A stretch of DNA of 64,000 nucleotides, taken from assembly GCA_964353015.1 (NCBI GenBank), contig CAYGUA010000014.1, positions 58,216 to 122,215 of the forward strand, given 5' to 3'. Every line of letters starts with the position of its first letter. Position 1 is the first letter of the stretch. Source of the stretch: JAMZMI01 sp964353015 (GTDB lineage: Bacteria > Bacteroidota > Bacteroidia > Cytophagales > Cyclobacteriaceae). Under the pieces are notes generated by a model. The model was not told the DNA's origin. It searched no databases and saw nothing but the letters and a program-made list of their open reading frames with translations. Shown here one piece after another: positions 18,034 to 27,556 of the stretch. The position numbers and the translations under genes are program-made.

Positions 18034-19464
18034 TTACAATTCGCCACGTCTCTCAGTTAATGTTGCTTTGATCTCCCTTACTTTATCTTCAGATAAATCA
18101 TAGCCCCACATGATGAAAATAGCCAGAAAGGCAGTAACTGAAGGTATGATGATATCTGCTAGTCTAAGGTTAGTCATTACTTCCAATGACTGTGTTGCAG
18201 CTCCAGATTCAAAACCAACCAGTTTTAAAACCAACCCAGCAAGTACAAATGCTATTGCCTGCCCAATCTTTATCATGAGCCAATAAATGGCCCCAAAGGT
18301 TCCTTCCTTTCTAGGCATCCCGTTTTTAAGTTCATCTAGATCACATACATCAGCAGTCATACTCATCATGAGGGTGAAGAGTCCTCCAATTCCAAAAGAC
18401 ATTAATGGGATAGGCATGAAAATCAACCATGGGTTAGTTGGATCAAACCCCCACCATTTAAGTGTATATCCTACAATCGAAATGAGAGTGGCAATAATAA
18501 AAGCATTTCGTTTGCCTACTTTATTGGAAATCCATGTTACTATTGGAATCACCAAAAATGCGGTCGCCATCGCACTTATTGTTGCAAACCATGCTGGCCA
18601 AGTGCCTGTAAGTCCATAATCTCCATTAAACATATAAAATACGATGATGTAGAATGCAAAACCAGCAATCACCTGAAAGCCATTGAAAATAAGAAATGTA
18701 GCACCACATAATCTACGGAAAGGAACATTATTGGAAATCTGTACCATGCTTTTCCATAGACTGGCCAAGTTGTTGACCATGTTGCTAAGATTTAGTTCAG
18801 CTCTATTTTCCATGTTACTAGAATCGAGTCCTTTGCTAAAAAGCCCAGGTAAAACTCCAAGTACCATACAAGCACCTCCAACAACCAATGCCATATTCCT
18901 GACTCCTTCATCCTGCGACGCAAAAAGATCGGGATCAGCTACAACGACCCAAAACCAGGGCACCACCATCCAAGCGACTTGTCCCATCGTTTGGGAAAAA
19001 GCCATAAGTCGGGTTCTTTCATTGTAATCAGAAGTCATTTCATATCCGAGACCAACAAAAGGGGTAGCATACATGGTGTTTCCAATTGTGAACAGGAGCG
19101 AGAAAATTAAGAAATACCAGAAATTATAGTCTTGAGAACTATCTGCATCCATTTGCCACAGCAGTGCAAAGATGATTCCACTCAATATAGCTCCTAAAAC
19201 TATGTAGGGTCTTCTTCGTCCCCATCTTGACTTTGTATTATCCGTAATGAATCCCATAATCGGATCGGTAATTGCATCAAAAAGTCGGGGCAAGCCAGCG
19301 AGTAATCCTGCTACCAATGGATCCATTCCAAACCCAGTAACCAGGAAAAACATAAATATATTAAGAGCCGCTGGCAAAAGGTTCAATACCAGATTACCTG
19401 TACCATAAGCAGCCTTCTGCCCTAAGGGAACTATATCTTTCGGATGAGTTTTCTGGTGGGTCAT
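18034..19464 (-). CDS. MFS/GPH-family sugar:cation symporter
   Basis: 476 residues with about twelve hydrophobic segments. DAITDPIMGFITDNT followed by RWGRRRPYI is the diagnostic loop of the glycoside-pentoside-hexuronide:cation (MelB-like) family, in which Asp residues of the first motif bind the cation. It would carry laminari-oligosaccharides or glucose from periplasm to cytoplasm, which fits the signal-less phosphorylase and GH17 enzymes encoded downstream. A strong terminator hairpin lies between susD and this gene, so its expression is probably lower than that of susCD or driven by its own promoter. Confidence 0.88.
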   Translation of the reverse strand: MTHQKTHPKDIVPLGQKAAYGTGNLVLNLLPAALNIFMFFLVTGFGMDPLVAGLLAGLPRLFDAITDPIMGFITDNTKSRWGRRRPYIVLGAILSGIIFALLWQMDADSSQDYNFWYFLIFSLLFTIGNTMYATPFVGLGYEMTSDYNERTRLMAFSQTMGQVAWMVVPWFWVVVADPDLFASQDEGVRNMALVVGGACMVLGVLPGLFSKGLDSSNMENRAELNLSNMVNNLASLWKSMVQISNNVPFRRLCGATFLIFNGFQVIAGFAFYIIVFYMFNGDYGLTGTWPAWFATISAMATAFLVIPIVTWISNKVGKRNAFIIATLISIVGYTLKWWGFDPTNPWLIFMPIPLMSFGIGGLFTLMMSMTADVCDLDELKNGMPRKEGTFGAIYWLMIKIGQAIAFVLAGLVLKLVGFESGAATQSLEVMTNLRLADIIIPSVTAFLAIFIMWGYDLSEDKVREIKATLTERRGEL

Positions 19465-19517
19465 GATGTTTGGATTCAGGCAATAGGTTTGGTCAGAATA
19501 CTAATGAAATGAGCTAT

Positions 19518-19558
19518 GAAAAACTGGTTGTTCGCACAAAATGCGAACAACCAGCTGT
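19518..19558 (-). terminator. Strong hairpin between susD and the symporter gene
   Basis: On the plus strand the arms CTGGTTGTTCGCA (19524-19536) and TGCGAACAACCAG (19542-19554) form a perfect 13-bp stem with a 5-nt loop. Read on the minus strand it follows the susD stop by about 20 bp and is followed by TTTTT. It should terminate most susCD transcripts or protect their 3' end. Confidence 0.85.
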
Positions 19559-19573
19559 TTTATTAACCAGAAG

Positions 19574-21127
19574 TTAATAACCAATATTCTGTTTCAACAC
19601 ACCGTTTGAAAGATCAATTTCAACCTGTGGTATTGGTAAAAATCCTTTTGTGGCAGAGTTGAAAGTTGCATCATATAACTCTGCTGCGCCAGTATATAGC
19701 GGTCCAATATCACCTGTTACAGTAAGTTCCTGGCTAGCCAACGTAAGACCTCTTCTTAACACATCAAAATATCTTAATCCTTCTCCAGCTAATTCCATTC
19801 GTCTTTCTTTGAATAGAATTTCATCCGAATAACTTGCTTCGTCTGCCAATCCTACTCTTTGTCTTACTCGATTTATATAAGCTACATTTTGGTCAATTTC
19901 AGCAGCCATCAACAATACATCAGAGAATCTGATGATACGAATGTTAGTCATATTATGAAGCTCCGGAGTACCTTGAATACCTCTGTCAACCAATCTGGTG
20001 GTATACTTATTATTATAATAACCAGTATGCTGATAAGATCCTGTATTTAATGTCACTCCATTTTCAGTTAAAATTTTGGTCTGAGTCAAAATGGTGCCAT
20101 CGATTCTTGGATCACCCTGCATATCCTGAAACAGTTTGTTGGATACAGTTCCGAACGCCCACCCACGGTAGTAAGTGGTACCGCCTGTAACTCTAGGTCC
20201 CATCAACTGTGCTGCGAGATTACCTTCTACATATTGCTCTGATCCCCAATCACCTCCAACAGGATCACCTGCGAAAGAAATTTCAAATACACTTTCAATG
20301 CTGAATTCATTTGCCGCCAAAAACAATTCGTTATAATCTGGAAGCAAGTCATGCGGACTGTTATTAATGATATCCTCAAGCTGAGTCAAAACGTACGCAC
20401 CGTCAATTGTTGTACCATTAGCACTCATACCTGTACCATACACACCGTTTTCAAATAAATAGACACGCGCAAGTAATGCTTGAGCAGCCCATTTGGTAGC
20501 TCTTCCAGTTCCAATTGTTTCAGACAAGTTTGGAATTGCCTCAACCAAGTCAGTCGCAATTTGATTATAGATTACTGATGGTGCGACTTGTGGTCTATTA
20601 CCATCTGCCAATCCTGATGGAACATCAGTGAATAAAGGTACATTTTCGAAAAAACGAACAAGCTCAAAGTAGAAAAAAGCTCTCAAAAATTTAGCCTCTG
20701 CAACCATTGTAGCTACTACAGCTGCATCGTCACCGTCCAAAAGAGGCTGTGCCTTTTCAATTGAGAAATTGGCTCTGTAAACTCCAAAAAAACCTTTTTT
20801 CCAAAGGGATCTAGCAACTTCATTTCCTGTTGAAATTGCATAGGTATTGAATTCATCTTCTTCTGCACCATCTCCGGCATCTTGTCCACCTGCAAAAGCA
20901 TCATCAGACAATATTTCCGCCAAATACAATGGTGGAGCCCATGCTAAATTGGTTCCTTTTTGATGTCCAAGAACATCGTAAGTCGCAATTAATGCCTGAT
21001 CCAGCTCTTCAGGTGTACTGAAGTATTCACTAGAAAATAAGGTGGCTTGTGGATTAAGCGTCAAATAGTCTTCAGAACATGAAGCAAGTACGATAATCGA
21101 GAATATTATTAAAATTGATTTTTTCAT
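19574..21127 (-). CDS. susD: SusD/RagB-family glycan-binding lipoprotein
   Basis: 517 residues. The lipoprotein signal ends at VLASC (Cys17) and is followed by the classical SusD opening EDYLTLNPQATLFSSEYF. The rest is the all-helical TPR-like SusD fold, with FLRAFFYFELVRFFENVPLF near residue 150 and the conserved FKERRMELAGEGLRYFD near 447. SusD proteins act as a lid on the SusC transporter and capture oligosaccharides at the cell surface. The gene follows susC by 29 bp, the standard pairing. The beta-1,3-glucan substrate is inferred from neighbouring enzymes. Confidence 0.95.
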   Translation of the reverse strand: MKKSILIIFSIIVLASCSEDYLTLNPQATLFSSEYFSTPEELDQALIATYDVLGHQKGTNLAWAPPLYLAEILSDDAFAGGQDAGDGAEEDEFNTYAISTGNEVARSLWKKGFFGVYRANFSIEKAQPLLDGDDAAVVATMVAEAKFLRAFFYFELVRFFENVPLFTDVPSGLADGNRPQVAPSVIYNQIATDLVEAIPNLSETIGTGRATKWAAQALLARVYLFENGVYGTGMSANGTTIDGAYVLTQLEDIINNSPHDLLPDYNELFLAANEFSIESVFEISFAGDPVGGDWGSEQYVEGNLAAQLMGPRVTGGTTYYRGWAFGTVSNKLFQDMQGDPRIDGTILTQTKILTENGVTLNTGSYQHTGYYNNKYTTRLVDRGIQGTPELHNMTNIRIIRFSDVLLMAAEIDQNVAYINRVRQRVGLADEASYSDEILFKERRMELAGEGLRYFDVLRRGLTLASQELTVTGDIGPLYTGAAELYDATFNSATKGFLPIPQVEIDLSNGVLKQNIGY

Positions 21128-21156
21128 AACAATTAAACTTTTATGATTAATGTATA

Positions 21157-24100
21157 TTAAAAGGTAATTGAAGTACCAAGTCTGAAAGTACGTGCTTGAG
21201 GATATATACCTCTATCTATACCAGTATCTCGGATGTTAATCCTTCCATCAGTAACTGTTGATCCAACCTCTGGATCTGCTCCACTGTAGTTGGTCAAAGT
21301 CAGAAGGTTTTCAGCCGAAATGTAAACTCTCCAATTTGAGCATTTTATTTTATCCAAAACTGCACTTGGGATGCGATAACCAAATTGAATATTCTTTAAT
21401 CTTAAGTAAGAACCATCTTCAATATTGACCATATCGGTCGCATTGGTGTAGTTTTCGTTAGGATCACCTGAAACTAATCTTGGCACATCATTGCTAGGGT
21501 TCTCTTGTGTCCATTGCTTCAATATCTTTGTTTGTCTGTTTGAAGTCAGGATGTCAGGACGGTTCATCCCGTTGAATACATCAACTCCAAACTGGCCTGT
21601 GATCAAAGCAGAAAAATCAAAGCCCTTGTAATCCGCAGATAAGTTCGAACCTAGAGTCCAATCTGGAAGTGGACTTCCAATTGCTGTTTTGTCATTATCA
21701 GAAATTCTGCCATCACCATCTACGTCCACAAATCTGATGTCACCAGCCTTGGCATTCGGCTGGATTGGATCTCCATCTTTATTGATATGAGCAAATTTTT
21801 CATTATCAGTCTGGAATATTCCATCCGTTTTGAATCCGAAAAAGGAAACAACTGGAAGACCTTCAATGGTTCTTGTAACTTCACCTGCCAATGCCCAAGA
21901 AGCTCCAGATATAAACCCTGCTTCATTGGCCACCTTAGTCATTGTGTTTTTGTTGTAAGTAGCGTTAAAACCTATTGAATAATGAAGATCTCTTTTCTCG
22001 CTTCTCCACTGTGCCGAAATCTCGAAACCTTCGTTTTCCATCTGACCAATATTTGCAACTCGCAAATCCTGTCCCAATGTTGCAACACCTGTAACAGTCT
22101 GTAGTAAATCTTTTGTTGTCTTTTTATAATAGTCAACAGTAGCTGTCAACCTGTTGTCAAAGAACCCAGTTTCAATTCCTATATCAAATTGCTGAGAAGC
22201 CTCCCACTTAATATCTTGATTTTCCAAGAATGCAGGTATAGCTCCATTCAATGCTCCAGTAGATAAATTATATGCAATGTTAAAATCTACAGTAGATTCA
22301 TATAAGAATGTACCAATCCTGTCATTACCATTTTGTCCCCAAGATGTTCTTAGTTTCAATAGACTTAGCTTATCCCATTTAGGGAAGAAAGGTTCCTCAT
22401 TGATTACCCAGCTGGCACCAAATGACCAAAAGTTTGCAAACTTATTATTTGCTCCAAAATTGGAAGAACCATCTCGTCTCTGAGTAACAGACAATGAAAT
22501 ACGCTCATTGTAGTCATATAATAAACGAGAAAAGAATGAAGCCCTTGTCGTTCTAGAAGCGGTACTCCCTGCAGTTTTTGTTGAATCAACAGCTAAGTCC
22601 AAATAAATCAAATTTGAGTTACTAGTATTGATACCTTGCCCCCCTGCTGCAAGCAATTGCCAGTTATCATCCAGCGTTGTAGTTCCTGCGAGAAGATTTA
22701 CCCTGTGCTTTCCAAATTCCTTAACATAAGACACTGTGTTTTCCAACTGAAAAACAGATGATTTTTGGATTTGATCACTCATGCTGGTTGCTGCATTGTT
22801 ATTGAAAGTTCCAGTAAGGAAATAAAGTGGCCTATGTGATTGTATTTGCAAGAAGCTAAGATCAGTACCTACTGATGTTTTTATTTGAAGTCCTTTGATA
22901 GGTTCAATCTGTGCAAATACATTACCTAAAACCTGATCTTTAGTTACGACTTGGTTCTGAAGTTCTAATCTAGCCACTGGGTTTACTACTTCGCCCGCTA
23001 CATATCGAGAGATGCCATAGACATTTCCATTTGCATCAGTGACAACTGGCTCTACGGAATATGGAGGCTGAGCAAGAAGCGTTTCGTCTGTTTGAAAAAC
23101 AGGTGTCAATGGATCCAAATTTAATGCACTGCTATAGGCACCATTAAAAGACCCATTACTTGTTACTCCTCTTGTGGTCAGATGAGTGTAAGACAAAGTG
23201 TGACCCCAACTAAAGATCTTATTCACATCTGTCCTTGTGTTGAGACGAGCAGTGTATCTTTCAAATCTTGATTTATCTCCTCCTATGATACCTTCTTGAT
23301 TGAAGTATGACACAGATGATGCAAATGAAGTTTTCTCACTACCACCTTCAATTCCTACATAATGACTTTCGATGGGCGCATTTTGTGTGAATAGTTCTTT
23401 CTGCCAATCTGTATCATGTGGTGAAACCTGAAGTGGGTCAATAAGCGTTCCGTCTAATGCCTTAGCTCCCGCCTGTGCCATCACTTGTTGATATTCGTTT
23501 GCATTAAGAACATCCACGCTCTTCACTGCATTCTGTACACCATAAAATCCGGTATATGTTACAGATACCTTACCACCTTTGGTGCCCGCTTTGGTGGTTA
23601 TAAGAATTACACCATTCGCAGCTCTTGCCCCATAGATAGAAGTAGATGCAGCATCTTTCAGCACTTCCATGGACTTAATATCTGCTGGATTTAAGTTATC
23701 AATGCTCGATACGGCCACACCATCAACCAAAATTAATGGGTCAGCATTTCCGTCGGTTCCGATTCCACGGATACGAATACTCGGCTTATCACCAGGTTGA
23801 CCAGATTGGTTTAGCAACTGAACTCCTGCAGCTCTCCCTTGTAAGGCCTGATCTACACTGACGACCGGTGTAGCGTTGATCTCATCAGACGAGACACTCT
23901 CTATCGCTCCAGTGAGTACTTTCTTCTTTTGAACACCATATCCGATGACAACAACCTCGTCTAGTTGTTCAATATCGAGTTGTAGAGCTACGTCTATTAT
24001 GGTGTTTGCGCCAACGGCAATTTCCTGAGATTTATACCCTATAAACGATATAATCAGAACGTCAGAAGAAGCTGTGCTTATTCTATAATTCCCATCAAAA

Positions 24101-24270
24101 TCAGTAACGGTACCTCGCGAACCTGTTCCTTTAATTAAAACGTTCACACCTGGTATGGATTCACCTGTTTCACCATCGGTAACAGTACCAGAAACGGTCA
24201 TTTCTTGTGCAAAGGTCCAAGGAACCATCACAGTCAGAAGCAAAATTAGGAGTAGTATATTTTTTTTCAT
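21157..24270 (-). CDS. susC: SusC/RagA-family TonB-dependent outer membrane transporter
   Basis: 1037 residues. Order: signal peptide (about 1-21), a CarboxypepD_reg-like N-terminal extension (about 23-105, VSGTVTDGETGESIPGVN), the TonB-box region and plug (VVIGYGVQKKK near residue 108, SIYGARAANGVILITTK near 208), then the 22-strand barrel ending in an aromatic C-terminus (FRLGTSITF). It imports oligosaccharides across the outer membrane using TonB energy, paired with SusD. It lies 41 bp downstream of the GH16 gene, in the same orientation, so it is probably in the same transcript as GH16 and the binding protein. Confidence 0.95.
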   Translation of the reverse strand: MKKNILLLILLLTVMVPWTFAQEMTVSGTVTDGETGESIPGVNVLIKGTGSRGTVTDFDGNYRISTASSDVLIISFIGYKSQEIAVGANTIIDVALQLDIEQLDEVVVIGYGVQKKKVLTGAIESVSSDEINATPVVSVDQALQGRAAGVQLLNQSGQPGDKPSIRIRGIGTDGNADPLILVDGVAVSSIDNLNPADIKSMEVLKDAASTSIYGARAANGVILITTKAGTKGGKVSVTYTGFYGVQNAVKSVDVLNANEYQQVMAQAGAKALDGTLIDPLQVSPHDTDWQKELFTQNAPIESHYVGIEGGSEKTSFASSVSYFNQEGIIGGDKSRFERYTARLNTRTDVNKIFSWGHTLSYTHLTTRGVTSNGSFNGAYSSALNLDPLTPVFQTDETLLAQPPYSVEPVVTDANGNVYGISRYVAGEVVNPVARLELQNQVVTKDQVLGNVFAQIEPIKGLQIKTSVGTDLSFLQIQSHRPLYFLTGTFNNNAATSMSDQIQKSSVFQLENTVSYVKEFGKHRVNLLAGTTTLDDNWQLLAAGGQGINTSNSNLIYLDLAVDSTKTAGSTASRTTRASFFSRLLYDYNERISLSVTQRRDGSSNFGANNKFANFWSFGASWVINEEPFFPKWDKLSLLKLRTSWGQNGNDRIGTFLYESTVDFNIAYNLSTGALNGAIPAFLENQDIKWEASQQFDIGIETGFFDNRLTATVDYYKKTTKDLLQTVTGVATLGQDLRVANIGQMENEGFEISAQWRSEKRDLHYSIGFNATYNKNTMTKVANEAGFISGASWALAGEVTRTIEGLPVVSFFGFKTDGIFQTDNEKFAHINKDGDPIQPNAKAGDIRFVDVDGDGRISDNDKTAIGSPLPDWTLGSNLSADYKGFDFSALITGQFGVDVFNGMNRPDILTSNRQTKILKQWTQENPSNDVPRLVSGDPNENYTNATDMVNIEDGSYLRLKNIQFGYRIPSAVLDKIKCSNWRVYISAENLLTLTNYSGADPEVGSTVTDGRINIRDTGIDRGIYPQARTFRLGTSITF

Positions 24271-24311
24271 ATCTGCGTTTTTAAATTAGTTAAGGTTGTG
24301 ATGAGTAGGAA

Positions 24312-25424
24312 TTAATTGGGTTGAAAGACTCTTATATAGTCCACCGCCATTTTTTGAGGAAATTTGCTTGAAGTATTGGGGCTTCCAGGCCAATTACCAC
24401 CAACGGCGATATTCATAATAAGGAAAAATTCATTTCGAAACTCTGATAAAGCTTCAGGTGAAATATCAGCACCATGATATTGAATATCGTCTATAAACCA
24501 TTTTATTGACGATGCTGTCCATTCAAGTGAATATACATGAAAGCTGTCGCTTAGATTACCCACCAATAATTTTCTAGATCCGCCAAAATCTGCTTTTGTA
24601 CCATTTTGATCCCAATGGATGGTGCCATGAGTAACATTGTCGCGACCGTCACCACCGCCAATCATTTCCATGATGTCTATCTCACCACAAGCTGGCCAGC
24701 CGACAGTTGTTATATTTTTTCCTAGCATCCATAATGCCGGCCATATTCCCTGGCCTTCTGGCATTTGTGCACGGATATCAATTCTTCCGTATTGAAAGTT
24801 AAATTTATTCTGTGTAGTAAGTCTTGATGATGTATAAGCTGAATTACTAAAAGCTTCTCTTTTTGCTTCAATAACTAAAAATCCATCATATACAGCTGTA
24901 TTGTTTTCACGATAATATTGTAATTCATTGTTACCCCAACCACTGCTTCCGGTTCCCGTTTCAAAATTCCATTTGGTAAGATCTACATTTGAACCACTAA
25001 ATTCATCCTGCCAGATCAAAGTCATTCCATCATAAGATAATGGGGAAGTAGGGCCTTTTTCTCCGTCAATCAGGCCTGTATCGTCTCCGATCAGAATAGT
25101 AAGTGGTCGCTCGTGTTTCAGGTATCTACCTGTGGCACCAATTGCTCTGATTTCAATCACGTAGACGCCAGTTTCAGTGTAGGTGTGGGTAAAAATTCCT
25201 GTTGTATTTGATACTGGATCAATTCCAGTCTCTCCAGAATCGAAGTAGAATTCAATGACATTTTCAGCAGTTACTGTAATATCAATTTGGCCAGATCCAT
25301 CTTCTGAGTTTATTAAATCCACAACAAGATTTGCCGGATCAGAAGAATCTACAGAATCAGATTCGTTGCATGAACTGAAGAATAAAGAAAGGAATAGAAC
25401 TGAGAGAAATTGTATTCTAAGCAT
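24312..25424 (-). CDS. GH16 laminarinase lipoprotein with N-terminal PKD-like domain
   Basis: 370 residues. The lipoprotein signal ends at FFSSC (Cys19). A PKD/Ig-like domain follows (about 32-112), then a GH16 beta-jelly-roll domain (about 130-370). The catalytic ExDxxE signature is GEIDIME, with Glu248, Asp250 and Glu253; the extra residue in this motif is the form seen in laminarinases and agarases. WQDEFSGSNVDLTKW and the GRIDIRAQMPEGQGIWPALW segment are further GH16 landmarks. It is an endo-beta-1,3-glucanase by family and context, acting at the cell surface on laminarin-like polymer. It is the second gene of the run from 27315. Confidence 0.9.
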   Translation of the reverse strand: MLRIQFLSVLFLSLFFSSCNESDSVDSSDPANLVVDLINSEDGSGQIDITVTAENVIEFYFDSGETGIDPVSNTTGIFTHTYTETGVYVIEIRAIGATGRYLKHERPLTILIGDDTGLIDGEKGPTSPLSYDGMTLIWQDEFSGSNVDLTKWNFETGTGSSGWGNNELQYYRENNTAVYDGFLVIEAKREAFSNSAYTSSRLTTQNKFNFQYGRIDIRAQMPEGQGIWPALWMLGKNITTVGWPACGEIDIMEMIGGGDGRDNVTHGTIHWDQNGTKADFGGSRKLLVGNLSDSFHVYSLEWTASSIKWFIDDIQYHGADISPEALSEFRNEFFLIMNIAVGGNWPGSPNTSSKFPQKMAVDYIRVFQPN

Positions 25425-25455
25425 GATTTATTTTCGTTTTGGTCTATTAAAATAT

Positions 25456-25478
25456 CGGGTTGCCAACTGGGCAACCCG
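25456..25478 (-). terminator. Intercistronic hairpin between the binding-protein and GH16 genes
   Basis: The arms CGGGTTGCC and GGCAACCCG form a 9-bp GC-rich stem with a 5-nt loop. On the minus strand it is followed by ATATTTTAAT, a weak U-tract. It may be a partial terminator that keeps the first gene more abundant, or an mRNA-stabilising hairpin. Confidence 0.55.
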
Positions 25479-25518
25479 ACTTCTATCAACTAATAAACTA
25501 TGAATAAAGATTTTGATC

Positions 25519-27315
25519 TTAATTTTTAACTAGTTTGAATCTCCACCAAACACCAGATCCAGCTTCGATATCTAAAGTCAATGCAGCTCCTGCAGTGTAT
25601 TCTGTAACCATATAGGTAATTGATGATTGAACAGCTGCCCCATTGCTTATTTCACCTGCATTATTCACTTTAGGCAAACCAATGAAAGCACCTTCACCAT
25701 TTAATGTGATTGATGTAGCATCAGCAGTAAATGTGTAAGTTCCTGTTCCGTCGAATGGTGCTACTGGAGTACCGCATCCATCAGGAGCAGCTCCTTGCCA
25801 TGCCTCTAAAAAGGTACTACCGTCCATTTGGTAAGAGAAATTACCTGCAGCATCAAATGTCCAAACATCATCAAACATACATGCTCTTGCGCCAGTCACA
25901 CTAGCCTCGTCATTAGCCCACCAGCCAGTGTCTCCTTGTGTAGGACCTACTCCCGTTGCGCCTGCTACTGGTGCTAATTTCCAGTTACCTACCAGGTCTG
26001 CAGCTCCACCGAACGCATCACCAGCACATTCAGTGCAAGCTCCGAAGCAGAAAGAAACAGTCATATCAGTAGATCCTGTAGAAAGACCTCTGTTATTGTT
26101 AGTTCCATCGCTTGAAATGATACAATCAAGATCAGCGTTATCCCACTGCTCGAATGCAGTCCAGTTGTCCATCGCAAATTTGTATTCAATATTATCTGTA
26201 TTTGCAGGAAGTGGTAATGTTACTTCCCATATTCCATCTGCATTAGCATCAGACATTGGGTTAGCATCTCCACTCCATCCGTTGAACGATCCAGTTACAT
26301 AAACAGTAGTAAATGCACCTGTATAGTCATTCATGTTAACTTTGAAAGTAACATTTACTTCCTCCACAGGAGCACATTCGCCAACAACAACTTTGTCAGA
26401 AGCATTGTCATAACTTACTAAAGTTGATCTCCAGTATCCGCCTGCACCAGTTGAAGTTTCAACCACCAAAGTATCCACCTCAGCATTCACCAATTTTACA
26501 ACTGTGTAAGAAACTGAAGGTTGAGGAACTGATACCTCAGCATTGTTTGCCGCTTTTGGAATTCCAATGAAACCACCTGTGATTACCAATGAACCAGCAA
26601 TTGGATCAAAAGTAAAATCATGAGTTCCAGAGTTCCAACCATTAAGGTCTTCACCATTTGCACCTATCCAATTGTCTGCTACTGAAGCGTCAAAACATCC
26701 TCCTAATAAATCAGCTTTGAAAGCACCTTCAGCCCAAGCATCACCATTATTTTCGAAAGTAAATGTTCCGTCGGTATTGAATGTCCATGTATCGTCCATG
26801 ATACATTCACGAACACACAATTGCTCAGCACCACCTAAAGACCACCATATTGCACTGTAATCTTCAGGACCTACTTGATAAGCAAAAGAGCCAGTTGATG
26901 CATCAGCAACAAACTGCCATACTTTACCATTATCACCGATCAAAGTTCTTTGAGTAGACAATGGATCGTTTAAATCCACTTTTTCAGATTTGGTTGCGCT
27001 TCCTGCGTCATTAGTTGCAGTCAAAACCACAGTGTATGAACCACCTTCAGCGTAGGTGTGTACAGGGCTCTCATCAGTTGATGAATTACCATCACCGAAA
27101 TCCCATGTATAAGAAGTTGCATTTTGGGAAAAGTTGGTAAATGTTACTTGTAAGAAATTAGTCGCATCAACCTGCAATTGAAAACTTGCAATTGGATCTT
27201 CTAATTTGGGGTCATCATCCCCGCCAGACAGGGCGTCACAAGCAATTGAGAATGCAGTTGCACCTACAATTGCGAACATCATAATTTGTTTGATGTAAAA
27301 TTTCATTTTTTTCAT
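25519..27315 (-). CDS. Multidomain surface glycan-binding lipoprotein (PKD plus duplicated unknown modules)
   Basis: 598 residues. The lipoprotein signal ends at FSIAC (Cys26). Order: a PKD domain (about 40-115, SYTWDFGDGNSS), an unknown module A (about 118-315), a starch-binding-like E-set domain (about 325-425, VYVTGSFNGWSG) and a second copy of the unknown module, B (about 440-598). A and B share MDDTWTF/FDDVWTF, GGFIGIPK/GAFIGLPK and GGYWRSTLV/GVWWRFKLV. No catalytic site is visible. Its position as first gene of the glucan operon and the aromatic-rich repeats fit a surface glycan-binding protein (SusE/F or SGBP role). A and B look like tandem carbohydrate-binding modules; that is inference. 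Confidence 0.8.
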   Translation of the reverse strand: MKKMKFYIKQIMMFAIVGATAFSIACDALSGGDDDPKLEDPIASFQLQVDATNFLQVTFTNFSQNATSYTWDFGDGNSSTDESPVHTYAEGGSYTVVLTATNDAGSATKSEKVDLNDPLSTQRTLIGDNGKVWQFVADASTGSFAYQVGPEDYSAIWWSLGGAEQLCVRECIMDDTWTFNTDGTFTFENNGDAWAEGAFKADLLGGCFDASVADNWIGANGEDLNGWNSGTHDFTFDPIAGSLVITGGFIGIPKAANNAEVSVPQPSVSYTVVKLVNAEVDTLVVETSTGAGGYWRSTLVSYDNASDKVVVGECAPVEEVNVTFKVNMNDYTGAFTTVYVTGSFNGWSGDANPMSDANADGIWEVTLPLPANTDNIEYKFAMDNWTAFEQWDNADLDCIISSDGTNNNRGLSTGSTDMTVSFCFGACTECAGDAFGGAADLVGNWKLAPVAGATGVGPTQGDTGWWANDEASVTGARACMFDDVWTFDAAGNFSYQMDGSTFLEAWQGAAPDGCGTPVAPFDGTGTYTFTADATSITLNGEGAFIGLPKVNNAGEISNGAAVQSSITYMVTEYTAGAALTLDIEAGSGVWWRFKLVKN

Positions 27316-27434
27316 ACCTTCAATTTTTTAATAGTTTTTTAGATTGAAATTTACGCTATTGATAATCGCAAACGATTTCATTAACGATTTTCCAAATTTG
27401 GCAATCATAATTGACTAATCATGTAAATACTACC

Positions 27435-27485
27435 ACATCAAGACTACATCAAAGTGTAAATTAGAATACATCAATACTACATCAA
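27435..27485. promoter_or_regulatory. Four phased ACATCAA direct repeats: candidate operator of the glucan locus
   Basis: Exact heptamers ACATCAA start at 27435, 27446, 27468 and 27479, that is 11, 22 and 11 bp apart, so all lie on one face of the helix. Two of the four are preceded by CT. They sit in the 241-bp region between the divergent regulator and the first glucan-locus gene. Direct repeats suit a LuxR-type HTH or a dimer-of-dimers. No complete -33/-7 promoter is evident beside them. Confidence 0.6.
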
Positions 27486-27556
27486 TGCACCTCACAAATG
27501 CCCTTTAACAATATTTTAAGCTACTTTTATGAAAAACCGATTTTTATTGATTTAAC

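Noticed and set aside
18287..19027. Two plus-strand frames (110 and 114 codons) inside the symporter gene
   Set aside because: Antisense to a complete MFS protein; they reflect the base composition of membrane-helix codons.
25928..26302. 124-codon plus-strand frame inside the glucan-binding lipoprotein gene
   Set aside because: Antisense to clear repeat modules; no domain or signal of its own.
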